A stretch of 64,000 nucleotides of DNA. Origin: Megascapheus bottae (lineage: Eukaryota > Chordata > Mammalia > Rodentia > Geomyidae). This document shows, in pieces, positions 23,241 to 32,299 of the stretch (the stretch's first letter is position 1; every line of letters starts with the position of its first letter). The stretch covers positions 11,203,501-11,267,500 of the forward strand of contig JANJXV010000013.1 of the NCBI GenBank assembly GCA_024803745.1, in the 5' to 3' direction. A program made the position numbers and the translations under genes. The notes beneath the pieces were generated by a model. That model was not told the DNA's origin and ran no database searches. It worked only from the letters and a program-made list of their open reading frames with translations.

Positions 23241-24142
23241 AATTTACAAAAATAGAAAATATATACATATCACTTGTATACTGAAATGAAATCTGATTTT
23301 AAGTCCTCAGAAATCCAGAAACCCCAATCTAATCAACTGTGTTTATGATCTGTTCCTCTCAATTATTTCAGCCATAAAATAAATAAGTCAAACTTAATAA
23401 TCAACAGATAGACAAGTTATATTAATATATACTTAATTTCATATTAAAAGTTTGGATATAAGGTAAAAGAGATGAGATCATTCAACACACACATACACAC
23501 TATGTGTATACTATTATATACATATATACAATGCTAAAAATCTCAAATGCTCACAGTGACTAAGGAAAAATAAAAGGGGAAAAATTATTAGCCAGCAGAT
23601 GCAGAGTAGCTATGATTCTATTTAATCCACATTATAAGAATTCCCAACCAATTAAAATTTCCTTTCAATCAAAGGGCCACAATTAAATACCTGTCTACAG
23701 ACATGAAAGCAGCTATTTAAACATTATACTTTCAGACGTCAAACATTATGACAGACTCTATATCTAAATAATTCATGCCCACTACTGAGACACTTAATGT
23801 TCTTTTTCAAATTACTTCGTCACTGTTTTCATTTGTTGTTTTAGCTTTAGTTTACAATCATAAATAAGGCAAGTCCTTATAGTTTAAGACAGCATTTCTC
23901 ATTTATAGCTCTTCATTTGAACCAGAGAACACATAAAATTATTTAAGTAACTCTTGCTCAGTTTTCCCACATAACTAATATTATTCTAAATGGGTAAGAA
24001 GTTATTATATATTATAGATGTCTATCACCAGGCTTAATTCTCTCCCTAAATGATGGTTGGGAAAGGCTGTTATAAGGAAAAAGAAGTACTAGTCAACAAT
24101 ATATGTAAAATATTTGCTACTGATAGTAAAATATAATGTTAG

Positions 24143-24370
24143 CTGGTCACCAGTGATTCATACTTATCAGCAGACTGAAACCTAGAGGATCCAGCCCTGG
24201 CAGAAAAGTTCAAAAGACTGTCTCCAATTAAACAGCAAAATGCCAAACCAGAAGCATATTTCAAGCGGTAGAGTACCAACTCTGAGTGGAAAAAGCCAAG
24301 CAAGAGGTTGAGGTCCTGAATTCAAGCCCTCAACCTAGAACAAAAACAAACAAAACAAACAAATAAATAA
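24143..24370 (+). repeat. B1-Geo SINE, diverged
   Basis: ccagtgattcatacttatca (head) to caagccctcaacctagaac (Geo end), then (AAAC)n. Confidence 0.6.
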
Positions 24371-24393
24371 ACCAACAAAACAAAAACAGAATT

Positions 24394-24513
24394 TAGTCAG
24401 GCACAGTAGGAAGAAAGCCTTAGCTGCTTGGGAGACAGAGATCAGAAGATTATGGTTCAAGACCAGTCCTAGCAAGAAAAAGTTCATGAGACTCCATCTC
24501 AACCAATGGTTAC
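24394..24513 (+). repeat. B1-like monomer, old
   Basis: cttagctgcttgggagacag and tggttcaagaccagtcctag correspond to the B1/7SL left part. Confidence 0.5.
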
Positions 24514-24537
24514 CCATGTCTGTCATCGTAAGCACAA

Positions 24538-24745
24538 TGGCTGGGCACAGTAGCGTACACCTGTCATCCCAGCAACAAGGAAAAGCAAAAACAAGAGGAT
24601 CATGGTCCAGATCAGCCCAGGCATAAAGCAAGACTCTATCTCAAAAAAATAAACAACTCAGAGTAAAGTGGCTCAAGTACTACAACATCTGCCTAGCAAG
24701 AGGGAGGTCCTGAATTCAAACCCTAGTACCACTTTAAAAAAAAAA
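24538..24745 (+). repeat. B1-ID dimer (B1-dID type)
   Basis: ggctgggcacagtagcgtac, then a short linker, then the ID half gtggctcaagtactacaaca to accctagtaccact and an A tail. This is a clear example of the older dimer. Confidence 0.7.
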
Positions 24746-24797
24746 AAAAAGAAAGAAAGAAAGAAAAAGAAAAGTAATTTAAGAAAGTAGGTATCAG

Positions 24798-24989
24798 GGC
24801 TGGGAATATGACTTAGTGGTAGAGTGCTTGCCTAACATGCATGAAACCATGGGCTTGATTCCTCAGTACCACATTAACAGAAAAAGCCAGAAGGGACACT
24901 GTGGCTCAAGTGGTGGGGCACTATCCTTGAGCACAGAGAGGCTCAGGGATAAAGTCCAGGCCCTGAGTTCAGGCTGCATGACTGACAAA

Positions 24990-25083
<94 letters not shown>

Positions 25084-25089
25084 AGGAAA
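24798..25089 (+). repeat. IDL-Geo SINE with (GAAA)n expansion
   Basis: The perfect 15-bp duplication is gaaagtaggtatcag (24783-24797 and 25090-25104). The tail has expanded into about 25 GAAA units (24986-25089). The Geo half carries the B1-Geo-type wording (cagagaggctcagggataaa), so this is a head/Geo hybrid in the other direction. Confidence 0.85.
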
Positions 25090-25109
25090 GAAAGTAGGTA
25101 TCAGTTATA

Positions 25110-25600
25110 TTACTTAGAATTTAAAAATAGTAATTCACATACCCATACATGGAAATCAACGATAAGTGTAAAATATATTTGACACTAATAGTAATTAGTT
25201 ATTAGTATGCTAAAATGAGACCAAAAAGTTATATGCCAGGGTTCTAATATTGACTCCATGACATTGGCATTACCTTGAGTTCTAAACTTTATATGTAAAA
25301 TGGAGACCTTTGTCCCTCTCACCCTGAAAAAAGAAAAGCCCTACCTTTTAGGCTTTAGTGAGGACTGAAATGTTGAATGTAAAGGACTCAGAATAGACAA
25401 GCTCTCAATAAGTGTTGTGTACTTGTATGCTAATGATTCTTGTATTGTCTATGTGCAAATCATACTAGTTATCAGAGAAACAACAATGAGTAAGAATTTC
25501 TAATGGAGTATGAAATGAGATTTAAAAACATATCCATGACCCAAACAGAAAGGGAAAAGAATCATTACAGGAGAGTAAAGTATCAACAATGAAAATTATA
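25110..25600. other. EMSY intron 2, 5' end
   Basis: AT-rich unique sequence between the GAAA tract and exon 2. Nothing else recognised. Confidence 0.5.
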
Positions 25601-25601
25601 C

Positions 25602-25707
25602 CCAGTTTTCGAAGAATCCGTTTACATTCATCCCTGCTGAGATCCAAAAGGGTTGGCCACACAACAGGCATTGCTTCTGTTTGGTAGCCCCAAAGAGCTT
25701 GTCCTCC
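25602..25707 (-). CDS. EMSY: EMSY exon 2: 36 nt of 5' UTR plus start codon, residues 1-24
   Basis: The acceptor is a long T-run ending in ctggtag, and the exon begins at 25707. The ATG is at 25671-25669, in the context AAGCAATGC. It encodes MPVVWPTLLDLSRDE followed by CKRILRKL and the first base of a Glu codon. The donor is CTGG/GTATAA at 25601-25600. The WPTLLDLSRDECKRILRKLELEAY segment opens the ENT fold (about residues 16-100 in EMSY), the homodimerising all-helical module also found in plant ENT proteins. I chose this start because it matches the known EMSY N-terminus and is the first ATG in the exon. The exon lies about 1.4-1.6 kb downstream of the candidate first-exon donors, so exon 1 is non-coding. 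Confidence 0.95.
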
Positions 25708-25924
25708 CTACCAGAGGAAAAAAAAAAATCAACATATTAAAATAAAATTTGCAAAGTACATTCAAAAGGCCATTCACCTGGAGATCTGGCCAGCAACTAA
25801 GAAGTAAAACCTGTAAGATGGCTCACAATTATTTTCAACAATCACAGGTTTCAACTTCAGACAAATGAAATTTTAAAATACCATTTGAAAACTTATTCTT
25901 CCAGCCTGTGACTCAAAAAAAAGC

Positions 25925-26070
25925 ACAAGTTTTAGAATCAGAAACCTCTAGATTCTATTTCTAGCTGTTCAACTTACTGGTTGTGTGATCCTGGGTAAGC
26001 CGACCTCTCTAAACCCAAGTTTCACACATCATTAAAGGACAGGTCATAACCAGTTGGTGATGAGCACTAA
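25925..26070 (+). repeat. MIR
   Basis: ttttagaatcagaaacctct and tactggttgtgtgatcctgg follow MIR forward. It lies in intron 1 of EMSY. Confidence 0.65.
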
Positions 26071-27445
26071 AGAACAGTGTATGTCAAGTTCTTTCTCTAG
26101 GCTCACAGTGAACAGATGCCACCAACTGTACAACCTCAGGTAAGTTACCTGACTTCTTTCCCCCTAGTAAGTCTTGTAAAACAAAGAGAACTTTTCTCTT
26201 AAGTTTTAGCAATGAAATATGAATTTTCTCCCCTCGAGTTTTGGCAATGAACTATGAAATTTATTTAGACCCTGCCGTCATGAACCCATCATCATTCACC
26301 CAAAGTGCCAGGAACTTCGTATGGAAATTCCCTAGTCTAGAGGACAAAAGGATACAGCCAGCACTTGGGGGCTTACACAACACCTACTAAGCACACACGT
26401 CTGTACACATCATGCACATCAGTGGTTGGCAGGAGGAGGCAAAATGAATGGATGGGCTCACGGTGTAGCCTCGGAGTCCAACCCTGAACAAAGAGGGGGG
26501 GGGGAACTCTGCTGTATCAAGTTCCAGGCGCAGGGGCTGCTAACTCCAACTTCGCCACAAGTTGACATCCCCCTCCCCCAGCCCTCTCAGCTCAGAACCG
26601 ACGCGGAGCAACCAGAACTGGACTGCGCGCCACAGCTGCCAGGATGACATAAAGAAAAGGGGTGGGGAAGAGGAAGAAGGGGTAGAGCCGAAGGAATCCG
26701 CTCGCTCCGGCAGCCTGTCCCCGCCTCCGGATGGAAACTCGCCGGCGGCTGGCGACCGCCCGAATCCGCCACCGCGTCACGGCATCCCGGCGCATCCCGC
26801 CCGCGGAGCCCACCGCGGCGCCGCGCCGTCCGGAGCCGCTCGGGGGAGCGGAGCTCACGGCACCTTTCCTCCGTCAAGTGTCAGGACGCCAGCCCGCCCC
26901 GCCCCCTCTCCAAACACGCACACTCTCGCCGCGCCTCCGCCGGAGCCGCCCGCCCGCCCGCCCGCCCGGGCTCCTCGCAGCGCGCATCCCAATGTCAAGC
27001 CCCGCGACCCGAGCCTCTCCCGCGAGCAGCCGGCGGCGGGGACCCCCCCGGCCGGCACTCGCGCTCGCTCACTCCTCCGAGCAGAGGACAACCGAGACGG
27101 AGTGAGCGCGCGGTCAGTCCGCCGGACACCGGGGACTCACCCGGAGGCTCCCGGACCAGGACCCCCCCCGCACCCCGGCACCGGCCCTGCCACAGTCCCC
27201 GGAGTCTGCCACAGGGAACCCTACGATCCCGTTAGGAAACAACGGAGGATGGGGCTGGGCGTCCCAAGCCGGGCTCCGGACGCGCGTCCCCGAGCTCCCA
27301 GGCACAGGCTGGCCTGCCAGCTCTTCCCAGGACTGTGCCTGAGAGTCACCCACCTGTCTGGCCTTTCGGCGCTCATCTAAAAGGCTCCTCCGCCAAGACT
27401 AGGGGACACCAGGAATTGGGTTTGTTTGCGGTGCCTCAGAAGGGG

Positions 27446-27456
27446 CAAGATGGCGA
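27446..27456 (+). promoter_or_regulatory. YY1-type motif (proximal)
   Basis: CAAGATGGCGA matches the AAnATGGCG core of YY1. On the minus strand it reads CGCCATCTTG, a form often found just downstream of start sites. Confidence 0.5.
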
Positions 27457-27467
27457 CAAGTACCAGA

Positions 27468-27477
27468 GCGCAGGCGC
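27468..27477. promoter_or_regulatory. NRF1-type palindromic site
   Basis: The sequence GCGCAGGCGC is a one-mismatch version of the GCGCATGCGC palindrome recognised by NRF1. It sits 12 bp from a YY1-type motif, close to the presumed EMSY start region. Confidence 0.5.
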
Positions 27478-27495
27478 AGCCGCGCGCTGCCAGTC

Positions 27496-27509
27496 GGGAG
27501 GTGTAGTTT
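27496..27509 (-). promoter_or_regulatory. ACTACA/ZNF143-type promoter element 1
   Basis: Minus strand reads AAACTACACCTCCC, matching the ACTACAnnTCCC core bound by ZNF143 (Staf) and the THAP11/HCF-1 complex at housekeeping promoters. It is the first of three such cores within about 205 bp, all in the same orientation. Confidence 0.55.
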
Positions 27510-27610
27510 GCCTTTCCCGCCTTTCAAAAACCGGCCACCAAAAGGCCTCCATTCATTCTGTCTCTTCTTTTCCTCAGCCCTTATGAAAGGAAAAGGCAGG
27601 TGCCGCGTGG

Positions 27611-27628
27611 GCTGCTGGGAGTTGTGGT
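27611..27628 (-). promoter_or_regulatory. ACTACA/ZNF143-type promoter element 2
   Basis: Minus strand reads ACCACAACTCCCAGCAGC, the longest match of the three because it includes the CCCAGCA tail of the ZNF143 SBS motif. One base in the ACTACA core is changed (ACCACA). Confidence 0.6.
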
Positions 27629-27659
27629 CCGAACGCAAACCCGGTCCTCTTTGGCTCCT

Positions 27660-27665
27660 GATTGG
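27660..27665 (-). promoter_or_regulatory. CCAAT box (inverted)
   Basis: The plus strand reads GATTGG within tgattggctg, an NF-Y site on the minus strand. It lies between ZNF143-type elements 2 and 3. Confidence 0.5.
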
Positions 27666-27682
27666 CTGCCGCACGAGCAAGG

Positions 27683-27700
27683 GCCGCCGGGAGTGTAGTT
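27683..27700 (-). promoter_or_regulatory. ACTACA/ZNF143-type promoter element 3
   Basis: Minus strand reads AACTACACTCCCGGCGGC. The core is one base shorter than in the other two copies (ACTACA-CTCCC), so binding may be weaker. Confidence 0.5.
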
Positions 27701-27757
27701 TCCTCGGCTTTTCCATACTCCACACTAAAGTCTCTAGCTTCGCGCCGCCGTCTCCCC

Positions 27758-27767
27758 GCCAATCGGC
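27758..27767 (+). promoter_or_regulatory. CCAAT box (forward) and adjacent CACATGTG palindrome
   Basis: gccaatcggc is a good NF-Y context. It is followed at 27779-27788 by ccacatgtgg, a palindromic E-box, and then a GCGTCAC half-site resembling a CREB/ATF element. Two oppositely oriented CCAAT boxes 100 bp apart fit a bidirectional promoter. Confidence 0.5.
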
Positions 27768-27789
27768 TGCGCTCCCTGCCACATGTGGC

Positions 27790-28103
27790 GTCACACGTAG
27801 CGGCCAAGATGGCGTCGGCAGCTGAAGCTGAGGCTTCCCTACAACCTTTCCTCCCCTAGGTTAGGGATGGTACGAGTGCAGGTCGGTCGCTGAAGGCGCG
27901 CTTGGGGATGAGGCTGCGGTTCTTCAGAGCCGTGGGGGGAGTCACTAGCGATCTTCAGCCACCCAGACGACAAGTCGAGAAGAGGCAGTCGGCGCTACGA
28001 GAACTGACGGTGGACATCCCCGATGCCGGTACTCCCGACCTAGGGGGGCGGTCACTGAACTGAAAGCAGAAAAAGGAACTCCACTGCACGGGTTCCACCT
28101 CAG
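27790..28103 (+). ncRNA. Possible divergent non-coding transcript, first exon
   Basis: A plus-strand YY1 motif at 27805 and a consensus donor, CCTCAG/GTGAAG at 28104, could define a roughly 310-nt first exon transcribed away from EMSY. The only ORF from the motif's ATG is 16 codons (MASAAEAEASLQPFLP), too short to call. I recognise no known gene here. This is inference from motif layout alone; it would be a promoter-upstream RNA or lncRNA if real. Confidence 0.25.
27805..27815 (+). promoter_or_regulatory. YY1-type motif (distal, pointing away from EMSY)
   Basis: CCAAGATGGCG lies on the plus strand. YY1 motifs in this orientation are typical just downstream of a start site on the same strand, so this one is compatible with a divergent plus-strand start at about 27.78-27.80 kb. 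Confidence 0.5.
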
Positions 28104-28378
28104 GTGAAGTGGGGAGGGCAGCGATGGCTCATGCCTGTGTCTGTCAGAGGCAGGAAGGAGAAGGGCATTATTTGAGGCACTTCGGCCTTCGTTATTTAGT
28201 CCCACGGTCGTTCTTCAGAAGTGGCCGAAGGCAGTGCTTAAGTATATTGTGGGAAATTCCTCCCTCTACATTTCACACTTTGGTTAATACCCACGACGTT
28301 CGACATGCTCGAATTAGAGGGAAATTTGTAATATGCACTCTACTGTTTCCAAGACTAACTTGAAAAGTGGTTGGGGGA

Positions 28379-28455
28379 AGGTGAATGCGGGTGGGGATGC
28401 AGCTCAGTTGTGAGGGCGATAGCTTGAGGGCAAGGTCTCCGGCACTACAATAAAT
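28379..28455 (+). repeat. ID-like monomer
   Basis: gggtggggatgcagctcagt to ctccggcactacaataaa is a single ID element without a Geo partner, just outside the CpG island. Confidence 0.6.
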
Positions 28456-28459
28456 AAGT

Positions 28460-28914
28460 GAAGTGTGTGTGTGTTAATACTACCGAATGGACATACACAA
28501 CGTAAGTAAAAAGATCTTTATAAATTGTGCACCACTGTCCAAACATTTCAGACTGTGCTCTTGAATTAAAGTGAAAACAGGCAATATTTAAATTTCCTAC
28601 CCTCCACACACTCTCTGCTTCCAACGCATCCTGTTTTGTGGCCAATTACATAATTGAATTAAACATTTTTAAAAACTGATCCTTGCAGTTTTTCCCTGAG
28701 TTAAGTGTAATTAAAATTTCCCCATCACGTGAATAAGAAACACACAGATATTCATAGAATCTTGCAGTTGACTCAGCTGTATAACCCTATGTCTTCTGGC
28801 CACCGAAAGACCTTCCTATACAGGGATTGTGGAAAGGATGAGTTATGGAATAGTAATGGGAAAAACAAAGGCTTATAACAACTGAACCTTAAGAAGTAGC
28901 ATGTGAGTGATGAA
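28460..28914. other. Unique sequence upstream of EMSY
   Basis: AT-rich, with no gene or repeat I can name. Confidence 0.45.
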
Positions 28915-29150
28915 TAATTACTGTTAATCCCCTGTTTACTAGGCGCCAAGTACTCTATAAGCATTTCTTTTTCATACTAACAATCTTTACAACACTTTTA
29001 TGAAGTAGAAGCTATTACACCTAATTGCAGATGAGGCACTGGGGACATAGGTAGAAAATTAAATAGCTTATCTAAGTAAATGGCAGAGCAAGGGTTTAAA
29101 TTTAAGCTTTTATTTTTTTTTTAACTCCAGTCTAGTCTTTACTCCAGTGG
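28915..29150 (-). repeat. MIR
   Basis: aggcgccaagtactctataa, then gcagatgaggcactgggga and atggcagagcaagggttta, in the order expected for the MIR complement. Confidence 0.65.
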
Positions 29151-29289
29151 TTCTCAAACCTAAGAGGAACCATAGTAGGATCCTGTTAAAATTCATTCTG
29201 ATTAAGTATTCTTGAGGTAGGATCTAGATCCCGAATCCAAGTACTCCCTTTCCTTCTACCAGTATCTCTGTCTTCTTTCCTTTTTCTTT

Positions 29290-29405
29290 TTCTTTTTGAA
29301 GACAAAATTTCACTATGGAGCCCAGGCTGCCAGCCTCAGATTCATAATCCTTCAGCCTCAACCTCCCAAGTTCTTGGATTACAGATGTGTCAGTACACCC
29401 AACTT
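29290..29405 (-). repeat. B1/7SL-type SINE, old
   Basis: cactatggagcccaggctgc to attacagatgtgtcagtaca is a B1 in reverse orientation, following a T/C-rich tail. Confidence 0.6.
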
Positions 29406-29714
29406 CTAACTTTCTTCTGCATCAGAAACTACCTTCCCATGTTTTCTCATAGTCCCAAATGTATTGTTCTCTTAAGGATAAGACTCAGAACTACCCTCAG
29501 GGAACGTAGACTGCCCCTACTATTTCCTTTAGGCTAAAACCGGCATTCCAATCTCTTAGCCCGTGTCATTTATTGCACACCTTCCTACTTCGTTCAAAAC
29601 ATTGAATTATTTACATTTGTTTGAAAATTCTTGACTATACAACAAGCTCTTAAAGATGTATTAATTAAGTTTGTGTTCTGCTATACCTAACAATAACTGA
29701 AAGGCAGCACTTTC

Positions 29715-29890
29715 TCTGTTCCAGATGTTGTTAATATACATTAATTTGTTTACTCTATGCAGAGACCTTCTATCAACCCTATTTTGTGTATGGTAAAACA
29801 AATGCACAGAGAAGTTAAATAGCTTGCCTATTACTAATAAGCTAGTAAAATAGTAGAGCAATAATTTTAAATCAAGGCACTTTGACTCCA
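29715..29890 (-). repeat. MIR
   Basis: tgcacagagaagttaaatag followed by cttgcctattactaataag matches the MIR complement. Confidence 0.6.
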
Positions 29891-30182
29891 GGAAACATAT
29901 GGTAAATACACTTCTAAAAAAAGAAGGCTACCCGGTTAGACATAAATTACTATAAGTGCCTCTAGTCTGGGAAAATGTGTGAGTGTACCGCATATGTCTA
30001 AATTTTATCGCCCTATAAACTACGCAGCTTAGTCTTAAAACAGATTTCTAGAAGATGACTACTACCTACCATTCTTATATTATAGTGGTATCATAGATAA
30101 AATAAATCTACTGAAGATATCTGTTAAGATACCATGGTATTATGCGGATAGACAAATTAATATGAATAAGACTTAGGGATCG

Positions 30183-30381
30183 GGCCAGGAATATGGCTTA
30201 GTGATAGAGTGTTTGTCTAGTAAGCACAAAGCCCTGTTTCAATTCCTTGCTACCACATGCACAGATAAAGCCAAAGTGATGCTGTTGCTCAAGTGGTAGA
30301 GCAATAGCCTTGAGAAAGCTCAAGGACAGTGCCCAGGCCCTGAGTTCAAGCACCAGGACTGGCAGGGGGAAAAAAAAAACC
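30183..30381 (+). repeat. IDL-Geo SINE
   Basis: Head gccaggaatatggcttagtg; the Geo half ends in accaggactggcagggggaa plus A. Confidence 0.8.
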
Positions 30382-30414
30382 CTTAAGGATTCATTTCTAC
30401 ATTAAAAAAAAAAA

Positions 30415-30562
30415 ATGCCAAGTGTGGTGGTTCACATAAAAAATCTCAGCCCTCAGGAGGCTGAGGCATGAGGTCACTAGTTTGAAGCCTGCCTAGATAA
30501 CCTAGTGAGCTCCAAGCTAGCCTCAGCTACAGAGTGAGATCTTGTCTCAAAATAAGTAAAGA
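30415..30562 (+). repeat. B1 monomer
   Basis: gccaagtgtggtggttcaca to gagtgagatcttgtctcaaa retains the full 7SL-like order, including the region after the internal deletion typical of B1. Confidence 0.65.
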
Positions 30563-30667
30563 AATAAATATGAGTAAAAGTAACCCCAAAAAACTTTAGG
30601 CTGAAGAAGTCAAGTGAATTAACTAGTCTCATGAGAATTTCCTGGTAGAACTGGAAATGGGCCTTTT

Positions 30668-30841
30668 TTCTTTTTTCCCCAGTCCTGGGCTTGAGCTCAG
30701 GGTCTGAGCACTGTCCTTGGACTTTCTTCAAGGCTAGTGGTACCACTCCTGGCTTTTTCTATGTATGTGGTACCGGGGAATCAAACCTGAGTCTTTGTGC
30801 ATGCAAGGCAGGCACTCTACCACTAGGCCAAACTCCCAGCC
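30668..30841 (-). repeat. IDL-Geo SINE
   Basis: A perfect 17-bp duplication, ctggaaatgggcctttt (30651-30667 and 30842-30858). About 20 bp of Geo is deleted between the ctagcc and cacagc motifs. Confidence 0.9.
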
Positions 30842-31048
30842 CTGGAAATGGGCCTTTTAACAGCTGTTCTTTCCCCTGTATTACACTGCCTTCAGATTCT
30901 TACCTTTATGAAATGTCACACTGATTAACCAATGTGTACTAAAAATGGTAGTAGCAATACCAAAAAAAAAAAGTAAAATATGTAATTGTTAGGTGGATTT
31001 GAGAGGACAAAAAAAATAATTAAAAAAAAAAAAAAAAAAACTAAACTG

Positions 31049-31240
31049 GAGCCGGGAGTTTGGCCTAGTGGTAGAGTGCTTGCCTAGCATGCATGAAGAC
31101 CCAGGTTCGATTCCTCGGTACCACATACATAGAAAAAAAGCTGGAAGTGGTGCTGAAGCTCAAGTGGTAGAGCTCTAGCCTTGAGAAAGTCCAAGGACAG
31201 TACTCAGGCCCTGAGCTCAAGCCCAGGACTGGCAAAAAAC
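31049..31240 (+). repeat. IDL-Geo SINE, little diverged
   Basis: Close to the majority sequence of the window, with a near-repeat ctaaactgga/ctaaactaga at its flanks. A long A-run (31021-31040) precedes it. Confidence 0.88.
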
Positions 31241-31489
31241 CTAAACTAGAGATAGCTGACAATTACATGTCCATAATTAGAAACACTTGAGTAGTCTAGA
31301 ATTGCCTTAGCATGAAAGACTTTCCTACTGCCTCATGAACTTCCAGTGAATTTTGTAGTTTTCTATTTCCTAACTAGCTGGCTTCATTGTTTTAGTGGAG
31401 TGATCCAGCTTTATCACCTCTGCGGAATGGGCCCTTTTATCAACCTTTCCCCATAAGAATGTCAGTATACCCTTTGCCCAATACAATCA

Positions 31490-32040
31490 TTATCTTGCCC
31501 AGGCTATCAGAGGTAGAGGTCAAAACAAAGCTCCTTATCTCAGTTCTCTTAAACTTTCCAGTGACTGCCTTTTTCCAACAGAATTAAGTTCCAGCTCTTC
31601 TGGAAACCTGTGCTAATTATCTATGAAACCTTTTCTTAGAGCTCGGATGCCACCTCATTATCTTGACTAAAACTTGGCATTTTCTTAAATTCACTGTTTC
31701 CCTTAAAATCCATCCTAGAGTTCTTGCTTCTCTATCTCTAGCTAATATTAAATGTGTTCTCCTAACTTGTCACTATACTTCCAGGCCAATTCCTGCTGTG
31801 TTGAGGCTTCTCGATGTACTGAGGCTTTCACCATTAAGCATGCCATGTAGTTTCCATTCTATCACTCATAGGGAGAACATTTTCAACAGCTTGCCTTCAT
31901 CTGCTTTGGTTTCCCCATTGTCCATCTGTTATGTGCTTCTCTCACCAGTGTACAAACCTTTATTAACTGCTGCTGCACTGTAACCATCTGTGTTTGTTTT
32001 CCTGAGCTACTCTTCTACTGAACTACTCTTCTACTCAATT
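31490..32040 (+). repeat. L2-like fragments
   Basis: ttccagtgactgccttttt and aacagaattaagttccagct resemble L2 phrases, and a pyrimidine-rich end follows. Divergence is high and boundaries are vague. Confidence 0.3.
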
Positions 32041-32299
32041 CAATGACCAAGACTTTCCACATTCTAAACAAAATTTAATTTTATTGAAGATTTCTTCTTC
32101 TTACCTATTGAATTTCAGTGAAATCTGCAGACTTCATAGGTTCCTAATTCTCTAAGCCTATTCCCCTTATTTTACTGAAGTCATTTATTTCAAACACATC
32201 TTAATATTTGCATATCCACACAACCACCTCTCCTATACCACTCTTAAAAACAGTCCTCAAGTCTTCTTATACCTCCCTTCCCCCCCTTCTCCCCCCCCC

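Larger units (their letters stand above)
1..27480 (-). other. EMSY: EMSY gene, 5' part (promoter, exon 1 region, coding exons 2-8)
   Basis: Seven minus-strand exons, each bounded by AG/GT splice sites, join in frame into a protein beginning MPVVWPTLLDLSRDE. I recognise it as EMSY, the BRCA2-binding chromatin repressor with an N-terminal ENT domain. Coding lengths are 70, 100, 75, 176, 153, 260 and 277 nt, giving 370 codons plus one base. The full protein in mammals is about 1,300 residues, so roughly the last 70% lies beyond the left edge. Introns between coding exons are about 7.1, 1.4, 4.6, 1.7, 2.1 and 4.7 kb. All are intact with no frameshift, which argues for a functional gene and not a retrocopy. 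The right-hand limit is set by the CpG-island promoter and is approximate. Confidence 0.96.
27354..27480 (-). other. EMSY: Candidate EMSY non-coding exon 1 (donor at 27353)
   Basis: On the minus strand the sequence GGCCAGACAG/GTGGGTGACT gives a strong 5' splice site at 27353-27352, about 1.65 kb upstream of the exon 2 acceptor. A second strong site, CTCCGG/GTGAGTCCC at 27140-27139, lies further in and could be an alternative or the true one. The transcribed part would be 5' UTR only. The 5' end given here is a guess from the NRF1/YY1 cluster. A cDNA would decide between the two donors. Confidence 0.45.
26590..27830. promoter_or_regulatory. EMSY: CpG-island promoter of EMSY
   Basis: Base composition changes abruptly from the AT-rich surroundings to a GC-rich, CpG-dense block of about 1.2 kb, strongest at 26700-27140. 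It has no TATA box at a sensible place and is rich in GC boxes and runs such as cccgcccgcccgcccg. It lies just upstream (on the minus strand) of the first coding exon, as expected for a broad housekeeping promoter. The exact EMSY start site cannot be fixed from sequence; about 27400-27800 is likely given the motif cluster there. Confidence 0.88.

Noticed and set aside
24816..25097. Lys/Glu-repeat open frame, and the many frames with MVECLPSM- or VLGLELRTWALS-like wording across the window
   Set aside because: All are frames through IDL-Geo or B1-Geo SINEs, on either strand.
26562..27380. 272-codon plus-strand open frame through the CpG island, and overlapping shorter frames on both strands
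   Set aside because: GC-rich DNA lacks stops in every frame. The translation is Pro/Arg/Ala low-complexity with no known domain, and it overlaps the EMSY promoter and exon 1 region.
27810..27860. Micro-ORF MASAAEAEASLQPFLP from a good ATG context
   Set aside because: The ATG is part of the YY1 motif and the ORF is 16 codons. No homology recognised, so not called as a gene.
28115..28160. B1-head-like words (ggctcatgcctgt) just outside the CpG island
   Set aside because: The match is too short, with no tail or duplication.
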